12,351 nucleotides of DNA from a bacterium (GCA_030431355.1 JAUIJG010000137.1:1-12351); one strand, 5' to 3'. Counted from the first letter of the stretch, positions 5,848 through 12,351 are shown. The notes: generated from the letters alone by a model not told the origin. Numbers and translations: made by a program.

Positions 5848-7050
5848 CTATCTTCCAGTAGAACAATTTTGGGAGCGCTTAACTTTTGCATTAATTCGCT
5901 TTTGATCCTTTTTATATGATAGAAACAAAGGCAACTTCTCAGGTAATCTCTTTGCTTGCTCAACTGCTACGGCTCTATTGATTAAAACTGCAGCCGTTTT
6001 GAAATCCCCTTTCCATTCATGACAAAGGGCCAATCCTGCACTCAATTCTGAATATTCATAGCCTTTCTCAAATGCCTGCCGTTCACTAGAAGAGAGAGCT
6101 TCAAGAGACTCCTCAAAATAAAGGGTCGCAGCTTCAAAGTCCTTTTGTGCAACTTTCAATAGACCCATATTCTGTGTATAGACAAACTTTCGGCTTGATT
6201 CTTTGCCAACCTTTTTCCAAATTCGAAAGTAGCTATCAAAGTATTCTTCAGCTTTTTTAAACTCTCCTACTCTCAGGCTGATTTTGCCTAAGTGCACCAA
6301 AGTCCAACCGGTTTCATCTTTTACGGACTCACCCTTGGCTTCTAACCCTCGGTAAATGTTTAAGACTTTCTCTTCCACCAATTTTGCTTTGACTTGTTGA
6401 CCCGAGTCCAAATAGGAACAAGCAAGATTAGAAAGACTCACAGCGTATTCTTTGCTATTTTCTCCATAGTAAGCTTTTGCTATTCTAGCCCAATCTTCGA
6501 ATGATTTTGCTCGCTCACGAAACATACTCTCCTTGTAGTAAATGCTAGATAAATCTAGTAAGCTCTGAATTACAGAAGGATAAGAGTCTCCAAACTTTTC
6601 CCGCGATGATGCATACCATCTCTCATACTTTTTCAGGACCTTTGCTCTCCACTTCTTTCCTTCATATAATTCGGAGTAAAGCCTAAGGGCATCACTCATC
6701 AGCTGCTGATGACTTTCCTGGTCTGATTCATTTAGTTGAATTATTTTCTCAATTGATTGCACTGCCGCGCAATAATCTTTTGAACTCTCTTGAATAACAG
6801 CAATCTTGTAGAGAGTCTGAATCTTATTGACTGTTTTCAGATTCTCTGAAATTCTTAAGGCTCTTTCTAAATGTCTCAAACTGTCTCTCAGGTTTGAGGG
6901 TTGATAGCAAAGCGATGCTTCCAAAAGTTCACGCTTCCACTGATCTTCCTGGGACAAAAAACTAAAAAGATATGGTATAGGTCCAAAAGCAATAGCTGTT
7001 GCCAAAGCTATGAAAATCACTTTCTGAGATGGGATGTTTTGAACAAGCAT
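5848..7050 (-). CDS. Membrane-anchored tetratricopeptide-repeat (TPR) protein
   Basis: A 400-residue protein with one N-terminal hydrophobic segment (about residues 11-31, VIFIALATAIAFGPIPYLF) that is an uncleaved anchor or signal peptide, followed by an all-helical body. TPR-like helix pairs are visible at about 55-105, 117-150, 161-195 and 203-235 (SLSNLACSYLDSGQQVKAKL). Further pairs occur at 248-280 (LVHLGKISLRVGEFKKAEEY), 290-320 (MGLLKVAQKDFEAATLYFEE) and 334-362 (AGLALCHEWKGDFKTAAVLI). The spacing of about 42 residues in the middle resembles kinesin-light-chain-type TPRs. Such proteins are scaffolds for protein contacts; no enzyme domain is fused. The body would most likely lie outside the cytoplasm. 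The gene is AT-rich and uses more A/T-ending codons than the PATAN and IS66 genes, which may mean foreign origin. ATG 7048-7050 has no good Shine-Dalgarno but follows a TATAAT. Function is unknown. Confidence 0.8.
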   Translation of the reverse strand: MLVQNIPSQKVIFIALATAIAFGPIPYLFSFLSQEDQWKRELLEASLCYQPSNLRDSLRHLERALRISENLKTVNKIQTLYKIAVIQESSKDYCAAVQSIEKIIQLNESDQESHQQLMSDALRLYSELYEGKKWRAKVLKKYERWYASSREKFGDSYPSVIQSLLDLSSIYYKESMFRERAKSFEDWARIAKAYYGENSKEYAVSLSNLACSYLDSGQQVKAKLVEEKVLNIYRGLEAKGESVKDETGWTLVHLGKISLRVGEFKKAEEYFDSYFRIWKKVGKESSRKFVYTQNMGLLKVAQKDFEAATLYFEESLEALSSSERQAFEKGYEYSELSAGLALCHEWKGDFKTAAVLINRAVAVEQAKRLPEKLPLFLSYKKDQKRINAKVKRSQNCSTGR

Positions 7051-7059
7051 AATGTAATT

Positions 7060-7065
7060 ATTATA
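7060..7065 (-). promoter_or_regulatory. Possible -10 element for the TPR gene, placed for a near-leaderless mRNA
   Basis: A consensus TATAAT on the minus strand ends 9 nt before the ATG. A start site about 7 nt downstream would leave almost no 5' leader, which would fit the absence of a usable Shine-Dalgarno. The -35 region 17 nt upstream (TTAGAT) is poor. This could be chance in AT-rich DNA. Confidence 0.3.
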
Positions 7066-7220
7066 TTCCTTCGTGCCGGAAGATCTAAATCGTAGAATTA
7101 CGAGTCGATTGACAAATATACAGAATTAATCTTGTTGCAATTCATTGTCAGCCCTAATAGGCTTTCAAAAGATTAGTTTAGTGAGGTGGTACTGACCAAG
7201 TTGAGTTCCCTTGAAGTAAA

Positions 7221-7250
7221 GCAGGAGAGAGAAAAACTTCTCTCTCCTGC
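7221..7250. terminator. Perfect 13-bp hairpin with a 4-nt loop
   Basis: GCAGGAGAGAGAA (7221-7233) is the exact reverse complement of TTCTCTCTCCTGC (7238-7250), with loop AAAC. On the minus strand the stem is followed by TTTACTT, so it could end transcripts coming from the IS3 side before they reach the TPR gene. On the plus strand no T-run follows. The stem is one of the most stable structures in the window. Confidence 0.5.
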
Positions 7251-7380
7251 CGAAAACAAAATAATCGTATTCATCAAAACTTATAATCTCATTGCCCGCT
7301 TAACTGCTTCACGTCATTTTCTCCAAGTCCTCCGATATACTTGTTCCAATCACGTGTGGCTTGGCTTTGATTATTCGTTC

Positions 7381-7408
7381 TGACCTGAACCCAGATTTAA
7401 TACCATCA
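7381..7408 (+). repeat. Left terminal inverted repeat of the IS3-family element
   Basis: Starts TGACCTGAACCCAGATTTAA and continues TACCA. It matches the other end in TGACCT, ACCCA and TTAATACCA. Confidence 0.8.
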
Positions 7409-7437
7409 GTTTTGAGAAATTCTGGCTGACATTTATT

Positions 7438-8286
7438 CTACCCAGCTAGAGGTAGAGAACAACGACTTCCTTCGGAAATCATGTATGAAAATTCCCTTGG
7501 TGTCAGGTATCCCAGGGCACTGTGGGGTCTGACATGGTTGTAGGAAATTCTCCAGTCCTCAATGATTTGCTTGGCATCACAAAGGCTTGTAAACCAGTGT
7601 TGATTCAAACACTCATCTCTGAACTTCCCGTTGAATGACTCAATGATCGCATTCTGCATTGGTCGGCCGGGATCGATATATCTGAAGGTTACTCCGTTTC
7701 TTTCTGACCACTCCTGAATCTGTTTACAGGTGAATTCTGGCCCATTATCAACAATGATCTCCTCCGGTAGACCATGGAACCATTTAAGCTTCTCCAGGAC
7801 GCGAATAACGCGCTCTCCTGGCAGACTAGTGTCGACTTCTATGTCCAAACATTCTCTGGTGTAGCAATCAAGAATATTTAGCGTCCGGAACTTTCTACCT
7901 CTGTACAGAGAATCTGACATGAAATCCATTGCCCATGTTGAGTTGGGCTGCATTGCTGTCTTGATTTTCTGACCTGTTCCTTTGAGCCGTTTTCGCTTCT
8001 TCCTGCGCACTTGCAGATTGTGCTTACAGTAGAGACGATAGACACGCTTGTCATTGATTTTGAAGCCTTCACCACGCAGAAGTACAGCGAGCCGGCGATA
8101 TCCAAAACGTATATGTTTCAAGGCAAGCTGAATCAACCTATCGGCTTCAGCTTTTCTTGTATCCGGTCGACAGGAATATCTGGCAGCGGTTCTGCTCAAG
8201 CTTGCCAGCTCGGCAGCACGCCTTTCAGAAAGACCAGATTCACGCAAGAGATTTACGGCTTCACGCTTCTGCGCGGTGGTTACCAC
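7438..8286 (-). CDS. IS3-family (IS407-type) transposase OrfB, DDE integrase catalytic part
   Basis: A 282-residue frame with an N-terminal helix-turn-helix-like segment ([20 protein letters not shown]), then an HTH_21-type region ([17 protein letters not shown]). An rve-type integrase core follows. The catalytic triad is visible: D in [12 protein letters not shown] in IIVDNGPEF, and E in [16 protein letters not shown], with the conserved [15 protein letters not shown] near the end. It catalyses cut-and-circularise transposition of the element. The frame opens at a GTG (8284-8286) within the frameshift motif at the end of orfA. It is therefore probably made mainly as an OrfAB fusion by -1 frameshifting, with direct GTG initiation possible but unsupported by a Shine-Dalgarno. 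No stop or frameshift damage is seen. Confidence 0.93.
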   Translation of the reverse strand: MVTTAQKREAVNLLRESGLSERRAAELASLSRTAARYSCRPDTRKAEADRLIQLALKHIRFGYRRLAVLLRGEGFKINDKRVYRLYCKHNLQVRRKKRKRLKGTGQKIKTAMQPNSTWAMDFMSDSLYRGRKFRTLNILDCYTRECLDIEVDTSLPGERVIRVLEKLKWFHGLPEEIIVDNGPEFTCKQIQEWSERNGVTFRYIDPGRPMQNAIIESFNGKFRDECLNQHWFTSLCDAKQIIEDWRISYNHVRPHSALGYLTPREFSYMISEGSRCSLPLAG

Positions 8287-8546
8287 TTTTTTGAGACCAC
8301 GGCTTTCAATCCCTGAATGTCCAGGGCTTGCTGTGCTACAAGTTTCCTCAGCTCGGAATTTTCAGCTTCCAGCTGTTTCATCTTGCGAACGTCACTGACG
8401 TCCATGCCTCCATACTTCGCTTTCCAGCGGTAGAGGGTTCCTTTGCTGATACCATATTTGCGGCAAAGTTCCTGAACGTCCAGACCTGCTTCTGCTTCGT
8501 TCAATATGCCGACTATCTGTTCCTCAGAAAACTTGGTTTTCCTCAT
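8280..8546 (-). CDS. IS3-family transposase OrfA (helix-turn-helix DNA-binding part)
   Basis: An 88-residue HTH_Tnp_1-type protein. [20 protein letters not shown] leads into [20 protein letters not shown], the DNA-binding helix-turn-helix. A leucine-zipper-like coiled coil ([19 protein letters not shown]) follows, ending in VVSKKW. The [20 protein letters not shown] pattern is typical of the IS407 group. The start is ATG 8544-8546 because AAGGAG lies 6 nt upstream; an in-frame ATG at 8580-8582 has no such site and would place its N-terminus upstream of the promoter. It recognises the inverted repeats, and alone may act as a repressor, as known for IS3-family OrfA. Confidence 0.92.
   Translation of the reverse strand: MRKTKFSEEQIVGILNEAEAGLDVQELCRKYGISKGTLYRWKAKYGGMDVSDVRKMKQLEAENSELRKLVAQQALDIQGLKAVVSKKW
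8286..8292 (-). promoter_or_regulatory. A6G slippery heptamer for -1 ribosomal frameshifting (orfA to orfB)
   Basis: On the minus strand orfA ends TCA AAA AAG TGG TAA, containing A-AAA-AAG. A -1 shift re-reads the G and enters GTG GTA ACC ACC, which is the first orfB frame codon run. This is the standard IS3-family way of making the OrfAB transposase. Confidence 0.85.
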
Positions 8547-8568
8547 GATTAGCTCCTTTCTGTGCTCT

Positions 8569-8596
8569 ATTATCCATCTCAAGCCAGGAGTTTCAA
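8569..8596 (-). promoter_or_regulatory. Promoter of the IS3-family element
   Basis: On the minus strand TTGAAA (8591-8596) and GATAAT (8569-8574) are separated by 16 nt, each one base off the sigma70 consensus. They lie just inside the right inverted repeat, and the predicted start site is about 16 nt upstream of orfA with its AAGGAG. Confidence 0.6.
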
Positions 8597-8600
8597 ATCA

Positions 8601-8628
8601 ATTGGTATTAATTTTGGGTGGAAGGTCA
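8601..8628 (-). repeat. Right terminal inverted repeat of the IS3-family element
   Basis: Read on the minus strand it starts TGACCTTCCACCCAAAATTA and continues ATACCA, the partner of the repeat at 7381. Confidence 0.8.
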
Positions 8629-8734
8629 GTGCCAGGATCATTAGGCCTTAGAACTACTCCAGTCGAATGCAAAGGCACTCTTATTGTGACTCTTGCAGAG
8701 AAAATAGACCACCTGTTTTGAACCTGACCTGCAT

Positions 8735-9560
8735 CTAAATTAGGATTCGATATCCAAAACTCACCTGTTGATACAGCTTTTTGAATAGTTGCTTTGTATG
8801 ACCTTCGAATTGGTTTGAAAGTGGGTCGTTACTGTAGTTCACGATATATTCCGTACTTGTAGGCAACTTGGAATTCACTTCGCTGAGGCTATGGAGAAAT
8901 GGAATAGCAATTCTAAAAACCTCAAAGGTGTAAACTCGCTCTCCTATCCCCCAGAAATTAGTTTCTTCTACGTTTATTGCTTGGGGATTCTGCTTAAAAA
9001 ATATCGTAGGCCCAGACTTGTCTGTTTTGCTCCAAGTTAGGTCAGGTCGCCACTGTTGAGCGTAATAGGCAACTTCACTTCCTTGTCCGAGTGGGGAGAT
9101 TCCGAATCCACCACTACCTCCAAAGCCACCAACTCCCCCAGAGTAACCAAATCCTCCGCTTACAGGGAAGCTAGTATCACCAGCTATCCTACTGCCGTCA
9201 GCTGCCAATCCTAGCGGATCCGAGAACATGTTCGGGTCGTTGTAGCCATATTGGTAGACGTTGAGCCCATCACCGTAGCCGATCAAGTCAGGCTGCAGGA
9301 ACCGACCAAGCTCCGGAGAGTAGTGGCGGTTCTTGTAGTAGTAGAGACCTGTTTCGGGATCGTAGCGCTGCCCAGTGTAACCGAATGTGGTTCCGCTCAT
9401 GCTCCCACTTTCACCGAATGGCGAATAGGCATAAGTATTGACCACCACACCAGAACTGTTGCTGGTGGCGATGATCGAACCTTTGCGGTCGTGGTGGAGA
9501 TAGGTCGGGTTGTTGCTTGAGTCGAGTTCAATCAGAGCCTCGTCCAACATTGTGCCGTAG
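8735..9560 (-). pseudogene. 3' fragment of an rhs gene: end of Rhs core plus variable C-terminal tip
   Basis: The frame encodes the last part of an Rhs/YD-repeat protein. It has LYGTMLDEALIELD, then YLHHDRKGSIIATSNSSG and YAYSPFGE. The Rhs-associated core end follows (FGYTGQRYDPETGLYYYKNR, YSPELGRFLQPDLIGYGDG), finishing at DPLGL about 115 residues after the first internal Met. A Gly-rich linker (about 125-157 from that Met) leads into a 114-residue tip (158-271) that I do not recognise. In intact Rhs proteins the core forms a shell around a C-terminal toxin. Here everything upstream is missing: homology stops at 9560, exactly where the IS66 inverted repeat begins, and no ribosome-binding site precedes the internal ATG (9548-9550). 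It is therefore a silent remnant unless recombined. The IS3 element lies 106 nt past its stop, and no immunity gene is visible between. Confidence 0.85.
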
Positions 9561-9588
9561 AGTGTCTGTCCGATCCGCTACGTGGTAG
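9561..9588 (+). repeat. Left terminal inverted repeat of the IS66-family element
   Basis: Begins AGTGTCTGTCCGATCCGCTA and continues CGTGGTAG. It aligns to the right end with 22 of 28 identities. It also supplies the stop codon that closes the Rhs frame upstream. Confidence 0.75.
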
Positions 9589-9635
9589 CGAAACAGAAGT
9601 CAATCTGATTACCTAAGAATGTCACCATCCGGGAG

Positions 9636-11183
9636 CTATGTGACTTTCGGGGGCGGCGTCCAGTTCTGTGGAAGAAGTTGATGAAGTTCGCTGGTTTTCA
9701 TTTCATTGATGCGAGAGAGCACATCGGCATACCAGTCGACAGGGTTGACGCCATTGCGCTTGCACGTGGCAACGAACGACAGGTGAACAGCTATGGCTCT
9801 GGCACCATTATCGGAGCCGGCAAAGAGACTGTTTTTTCTTACGAGAACCCAGCATTTGATCGCCCTCTCGGCCGCGTTGTTGTCGATGCCGATTTCCGGA
9901 TCTTTCAGAAACCGTGTGAGTGCAATCCAGTGCTTCAGGTTGTAGTTAATCCCTTTCATGAGCTCATGAGAAGGAGTGAGCCTTGCCTGGGCTCTCAGTA
10001 TGGTCCTTCGCAGTCGTCTAATCAGAGGCTTGGATTTTCTTCGCCTGATAGCGAGGCGCTCTGGCGGAGACTTATCCTTGATTTGTCGCTCGATTTCGTA
10101 AAGCTCGCGGTATGTGTTGAGAACAGAATTGCGAAGGTTCGCCTCGCTAAATTCTGCTTCGAAATATTTGCGCCTGGAGTGGGCGTGGCAGCCAGCCTCG
10201 ATTTTGCTACCGTCTTTGAAGAGCGCATCGAATCCGCCGGCGGCATCAGCCTGGACGATGCCTTTAAAGTCCTTGAGGAATTCGAGGTTTCTGCCGAAGG
10301 ACAGGTCTTCACTGAAGTCGAAGACAGTGCTTTTGTGATCAGGGTCTCCGATATATGCGGTGATTTTGCCCTTACGAATGTTGTTTCTGAGTTTGCGGTC
10401 TTGAATTTTAATCGAGGTGTCGTCGGTCTTGATGATTCTGGACTGGAGGAGATCTCGCTTCTGAAGCTCGTAGAGAAGGGAGAGAGAAAGAGCCGTGGCT
10501 TGCATCCAATCGCTTTGAGTGGAGCGTGGAATGGTCACATTGCTTCGAGCGAATCTTTTCTGCTGGCGGTTGTTGGGCAGTCCATCTTCGACTTTGGCGA
10601 CGATGATCTCGCCCAGGAGGCGGGGACCAGCGTAGCTACCGGGAATGGGCTGGCAGGGTTTTTCACCCTTGACGATGTAGGTCTTGCACTTCGGACAGGA
10701 GCGGGTCTCCTGCAAGTGGTCGATGACTTTCAGGCTGGCGCTAAGCATCTCGAGTTGGTGAGTGAGGGTGTTGCCGACAAAGACTGTAGCGACCCTGCAA
10801 TCCGGACAGACGGAATCCTCGGGCTTAACGGGATGATGAAGCGGCTCGCGGGAAACATTGGCAGCATTTTTGAGAATGTGCTTTATGCCGATAGATTTTT
10901 CAGATGCTGGAGCCGCACTGGCGTGATCCATCTTCTGATCGAGTGCTGGGCGAGGATTATGCTTCTCGGTCTTCTTACCGTAGTCGCGCTTGTTGCGATT
11001 CTTGGTCTGGACGATCAGGATATCGAGCTTTCCCTGGAGGTCCGCGAGAAGTACTTCGAGTTTCTTGTTGCTGTCGAGGGACTGCTGGAGCTGTTGTTGC
11101 AAGGTCTCAACGAGAGCGGTCAGGCGCTGAATCTCAGCCTGAGATTCGAGGAGCCTCTTTTGTAAATCTGTGTCGTCGCGCAT
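9636..11183 (-). CDS. tnpC: IS66-family transposase TnpC (DDE)
   Basis: A 515-residue protein with full IS66 TnpC architecture. It has an N-terminal Leu/Gln-rich coiled coil (about 5-60) and a basic segment (KNRNKRDYGKKTEKH). Two zinc-finger-like CxxC pairs follow (C126/C129 and C163/C166). The long catalytic region has DDE residues visible at D254/D255 (KTDDTSIKI), D313 (VQADAAGGFD) and E439 (DNNAAERAIK). GCHAHSRRKYFE (331-342) and the end segment LFAGSDNGARAIAVHLS are typical of the family. It carries out transposition of the element. The ATG at 11181-11183 has only a weak GGTG upstream, and the gene follows tnpB after a 171-nt spacer that contains a TATAAT, so it may have its own promoter. 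The frame is intact and of normal length. Confidence 0.95.
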   Translation of the reverse strand: MRDDTDLQKRLLESQAEIQRLTALVETLQQQLQQSLDSNKKLEVLLADLQGKLDILIVQTKNRNKRDYGKKTEKHNPRPALDQKMDHASAAPASEKSIGIKHILKNAANVSREPLHHPVKPEDSVCPDCRVATVFVGNTLTHQLEMLSASLKVIDHLQETRSCPKCKTYIVKGEKPCQPIPGSYAGPRLLGEIIVAKVEDGLPNNRQQKRFARSNVTIPRSTQSDWMQATALSLSLLYELQKRDLLQSRIIKTDDTSIKIQDRKLRNNIRKGKITAYIGDPDHKSTVFDFSEDLSFGRNLEFLKDFKGIVQADAAGGFDALFKDGSKIEAGCHAHSRRKYFEAEFSEANLRNSVLNTYRELYEIERQIKDKSPPERLAIRRRKSKPLIRRLRRTILRAQARLTPSHELMKGINYNLKHWIALTRFLKDPEIGIDNNAAERAIKCWVLVRKNSLFAGSDNGARAIAVHLSFVATCKRNGVNPVDWYADVLSRINEMKTSELHQLLPQNWTPPPKVT

Positions 11184-11354
11184 GTGGCACCAGGAGTGGT
11201 ATCGTGTATTGATTATACACTATATGATATCGTGGATAAAGGCGAGAAGCTAAAGTGCTACCAGATTTAATGACTGCTAAAATTCAGGGAGTGTCTCGAA
11301 ATATCTATTATGTTTCATTTGCCAGGCTCTGAAAGAGGCAGCCTATGGCGCTTC
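11184..11354. other. Spacer between tnpB and tnpC
   Basis: 171 nt, AT-rich compared with the tnp genes, with no supported gene. It includes a 6-bp stem, GTGTAT...ATACAC (11204-11220), that overlaps the TATAAT, and a repeated TATCGTG at about 11200 and 11230. Confidence 0.5.
11212..11217 (-). promoter_or_regulatory. Possible -10 element of a separate tnpC promoter
   Basis: TATAAT on the minus strand lies 28 nt upstream of the tnpC ATG, inside a small palindrome. The -35 region 17 nt away is weak, so the promoter is tentative. Confidence 0.35.
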
Positions 11355-11771
11355 TTACCTCGCTCGTGCCGGAGCCGGTGATTTTGGGGTACGGCTTGCT
11401 GCTTGATCTCGGCAATTCCGCCTGTAGCGTTTTGCTCTCTTTACCTGACCAATATCAATGCCTTCGAGAAGCAAGATCAGGTCAGCCCGCTCGATCTCGA
11501 CGGGCTCGTATTCACCATTGATGAAGCGGACATCTGGGAATCGGAATGTCCCAGTCTCTAAGCGTTTGGCGAAGATTGCCCAGCCATCGAGGTCCCACCA
11601 CAGTGCTTTGATGAGGTTACCACGACGACTCCGAAAGAGGAACAAATGCCCGGAGTACGGATCCTGGCGAATCACTGTCTGCGCCAGTTCTAGCAATCCA
11701 TCGAATGAACGTCGTATATCCACGGGTTTTGTGGATACGAAGATGCGAATCGAGGGCGATAGATTGAACAC
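11355..11771 (-). CDS. tnpB: IS66-family accessory protein TnpB (IS66 Orf2-like)
   Basis: A 138-residue protein with the family signature. SIRIFVSTKPVDIRRSFDGL (about residues 7-26) is followed by DPYSGHLFLFRSRRGNLIKA, LWWDLDGWAIFAKRLETGTF and ADLILLLEGIDI. IS66 TnpB is needed for transposition in elements that carry it, but its biochemical role is not settled. The start is GTG 11769-11771, one base after the tnpA TAA, with GGAGG inside the end of tnpA 6 nt upstream, so the two are translationally coupled. The protein is somewhat longer than usual because of a basic, Pro/Ala/Arg-rich tail (about 118-138) that looks unstructured. Confidence 0.93.
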   Translation of the reverse strand: MFNLSPSIRIFVSTKPVDIRRSFDGLLELAQTVIRQDPYSGHLFLFRSRRGNLIKALWWDLDGWAIFAKRLETGTFRFPDVRFINGEYEPVEIERADLILLLEGIDIGQVKRAKRYRRNCRDQAASRTPKSPAPARAR

Positions 11772-11772
11772 G

Positions 11773-12132
11773 TTAAACCTCCAGGATTGAGACGATTTCT
11801 GCCAGTGCAGTCACGGAGTAGCCACCAGGAACGCGCACAGTCACTCCTGTCGGAAACACTATTTCGAGCGGTTCAACCTGTGACGAAAACGGCGGCTCCG
11901 GAGGGGATGACTTCAGTGCTACTGGAGCGAAATCAACACGGTGTGTGCTACCAGGCTTGCTACCGACAGCGGTGCTGTTGGTCAGCCTTCTCCACCGAGT
12001 TGCAAATGCCGTGTACGAAGTGCCTTTGTCCCTGCAGTAGGCTCGACCGCTCAGACCGCTCTTTTCGAAGTCTGAAATGACAGTCTTCCAGTATCGCTCC
12101 TTCCGAAGGTCGATTTCTCCTTTCTTTGGCAT
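11773..12132 (-). CDS. tnpA: IS66-family accessory protein TnpA
   Basis: A 119-residue protein of the IS66 TnpA type. The N-terminal half holds a helix-turn-helix-like segment (YWKTVISDFEKSGLSGRAYC, then RDKGTSYTAFATRWRRL). A Pro/Ser-rich linker follows. The C-terminal motif LEIVFPTGVTVRVPGGYSVT then ALAEIVSILE is common to these proteins. It probably binds DNA, perhaps the element ends, and is needed with TnpB and TnpC. The start chosen is ATG 12130-12132, which has GGAG 6 nt upstream. A GTG at 12142-12144 in the same frame overlaps that ribosome-binding site and is less likely. It is the first gene of the tnpABC unit and ends in TAA one base before tnpB. Confidence 0.9.
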   Translation of the reverse strand: MPKKGEIDLRKERYWKTVISDFEKSGLSGRAYCRDKGTSYTAFATRWRRLTNSTAVGSKPGSTHRVDFAPVALKSSPPEPPFSSQVEPLEIVFPTGVTVRVPGGYSVTALAEIVSILEV

Positions 12133-12242
12133 GATGTTCTCCACTGCTTACTTATGCAAACCCAGCCGAAGGCGCCCAGGTCCTAACCCCGCCCTGCTTT
12201 GCTCGATTGCCTTTCAATCAAACCATGCCCGGTCGCGAAATA

Positions 12243-12270
12243 CCACCACGTAGTTCAGCGGACGGACACT
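12243..12270 (-). repeat. Right terminal inverted repeat of the IS66-family element
   Basis: Read on the minus strand it begins AGTGTCCGTCCGCTGAACTA and continues CGTGGTGG, the partner of the repeat at 9561. Confidence 0.75.
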
Positions 12271-12351
12271 TCGATAAATTGTTTAGTCAGTTTTACCACT
12301 ATGCTCCTCCTCTGATGGGACAGCTGAAATAGAGCAAGCACGAACAATGAG
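12271..12351. other. Flank beyond the IS66 right end
   Basis: 81 bases that belong to neither inverted repeat. One minus-strand frame is open through it into the IS end, but it has no recognisable Rhs or other family pattern. The segment is too short to annotate. Confidence 0.4.

Larger units (their letters stand above)
7051..7380. other. Intergenic region between TPR gene and IS3 element
   Basis: No supported gene. It contains the upstream region of the TPR gene and the perfect hairpin at 7221-7250. A short plus-strand frame (7186-7383) runs through the hairpin and into the IS end, so I do not count it as coding. Confidence 0.6.
7381..8628 (-). mobile_element. Complete IS3-family insertion sequence (IS407-type), 1248 bp
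   Basis: Terminal inverted repeats were found by comparing the ends. The left begins TGACCTGAACCCA and the right, read inward, begins TGACCTTCCACCCA. Both continue with TTAATACCA, so 21 positions match with a one-base gap. The ends are TG...CA as in IS3 elements. Inside are overlapping orfA and orfB joined by an A6G frameshift motif. The four bases outside each end are GTTC and GTGC, which are not identical, so there is no clean target duplication. All parts needed for transposition appear intact. Confidence 0.88.
9561..12270 (-). mobile_element. Complete IS66-family insertion sequence, 2710 bp
   Basis: The ends carry inverted repeats. The left (from 9561) and the right (from 12270 inward) both start AGTGTC and share GTCCG and CTACGTGGT, with 22 of 28 positions identical without gaps. 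Between them lie tnpA, tnpB and tnpC in the usual IS66 order, all on the minus strand and all open. IS66 elements usually duplicate 8 bp of target, but the flanks here (TGCCGTAG and TCGATAAA) differ. The left end abuts the Rhs remnant. The right flank does not read as Rhs. Confidence 0.88.

Noticed and set aside
7186..7383. 65-codon plus-strand frame before the IS3 element
   Set aside because: It contains the perfect hairpin and runs into the IS inverted repeat. No family pattern is visible.
8722..8734. TGACCTGCATC resembling the IS3 inverted-repeat start TGACCTGAACC
   Set aside because: Only about eight bases agree and the rest of the repeat is absent, so it is likely chance rather than a second IS end.
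9678..11165. 495-codon open frame on the plus strand opposite tnpC
   Set aside because: It is the antisense shadow of a clear IS66 tnpC, has no recognisable family, and lacks a ribosome-binding site. Long antisense frames are common opposite such genes.
12271..12351. Open minus-strand frame at the right edge as the missing 5' part of rhs
   Set aside because: None of its three frames shows YD repeats or other Rhs residues, and two of the three contain stops.

Overview
This is a chromosomal window of moderate GC. The first half is ordinary single-copy genes and the second half is mobile and broken DNA. The organism cannot be named from sequence alone. A PATAN (DUF4388) protein fused to a degenerate GGDEF-like domain, DUF4239 and DUF3592 membrane proteins, a signal-anchored TPR protein and Rhs debris together fit an environmental bacterium with elaborate signalling, for example a non-photosynthetic relative of cyanobacteria. 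That placement is a low-confidence inference.

Positions 1-1507 (minus strand) hold a probable operon. It runs from a very acidic small protein, through a DUF4239 membrane protein, to the start of an exported protein cut by the window edge. That last gene begins at a TTG behind a perfect AGGAGG and overlaps the end of the DUF4239 gene by 17 nt. A divergent region of about 265 bp follows. On the plus strand next comes a large signalling protein (1773-3851): a novel N-terminus, PATAN, a helical module, and a GGDEF-like domain reading GSNAF. It converges, with only 8 nt between stops, on a DUF3592 two-helix membrane protein (3860-4384, minus). A clear M15-family zinc peptidase acting on peptidoglycan is encoded at 4564-5310 (plus).

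Positions 5311-7380 are AT-richer and contain one gene, a TPR protein with an N-terminal membrane anchor (5848-7050, minus). It is flanked by two gaps with long perfect or near-perfect hairpins.

Positions 7381-12270 are mobile DNA. First is a complete IS3-family (IS407-type) element with both inverted repeats, an A6G frameshift site and a good internal promoter. Next is the 3' end of an rhs gene (Rhs core end plus a variable tip). Last is a complete IS66-family element (tnpA, tnpB, tnpC), whose left inverted repeat begins exactly where the Rhs homology stops. Neither IS has matching target duplications, and the sequence on the far side of the IS66 does not read as Rhs. This suggests the locus was rearranged rather than hit by one simple insertion.

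No CRISPR array, tRNA or rRNA was seen. The points most worth a second look are the exported gene at the left edge, the architecture of the signalling protein, the Rhs tip, and the unexplained strong hairpins.
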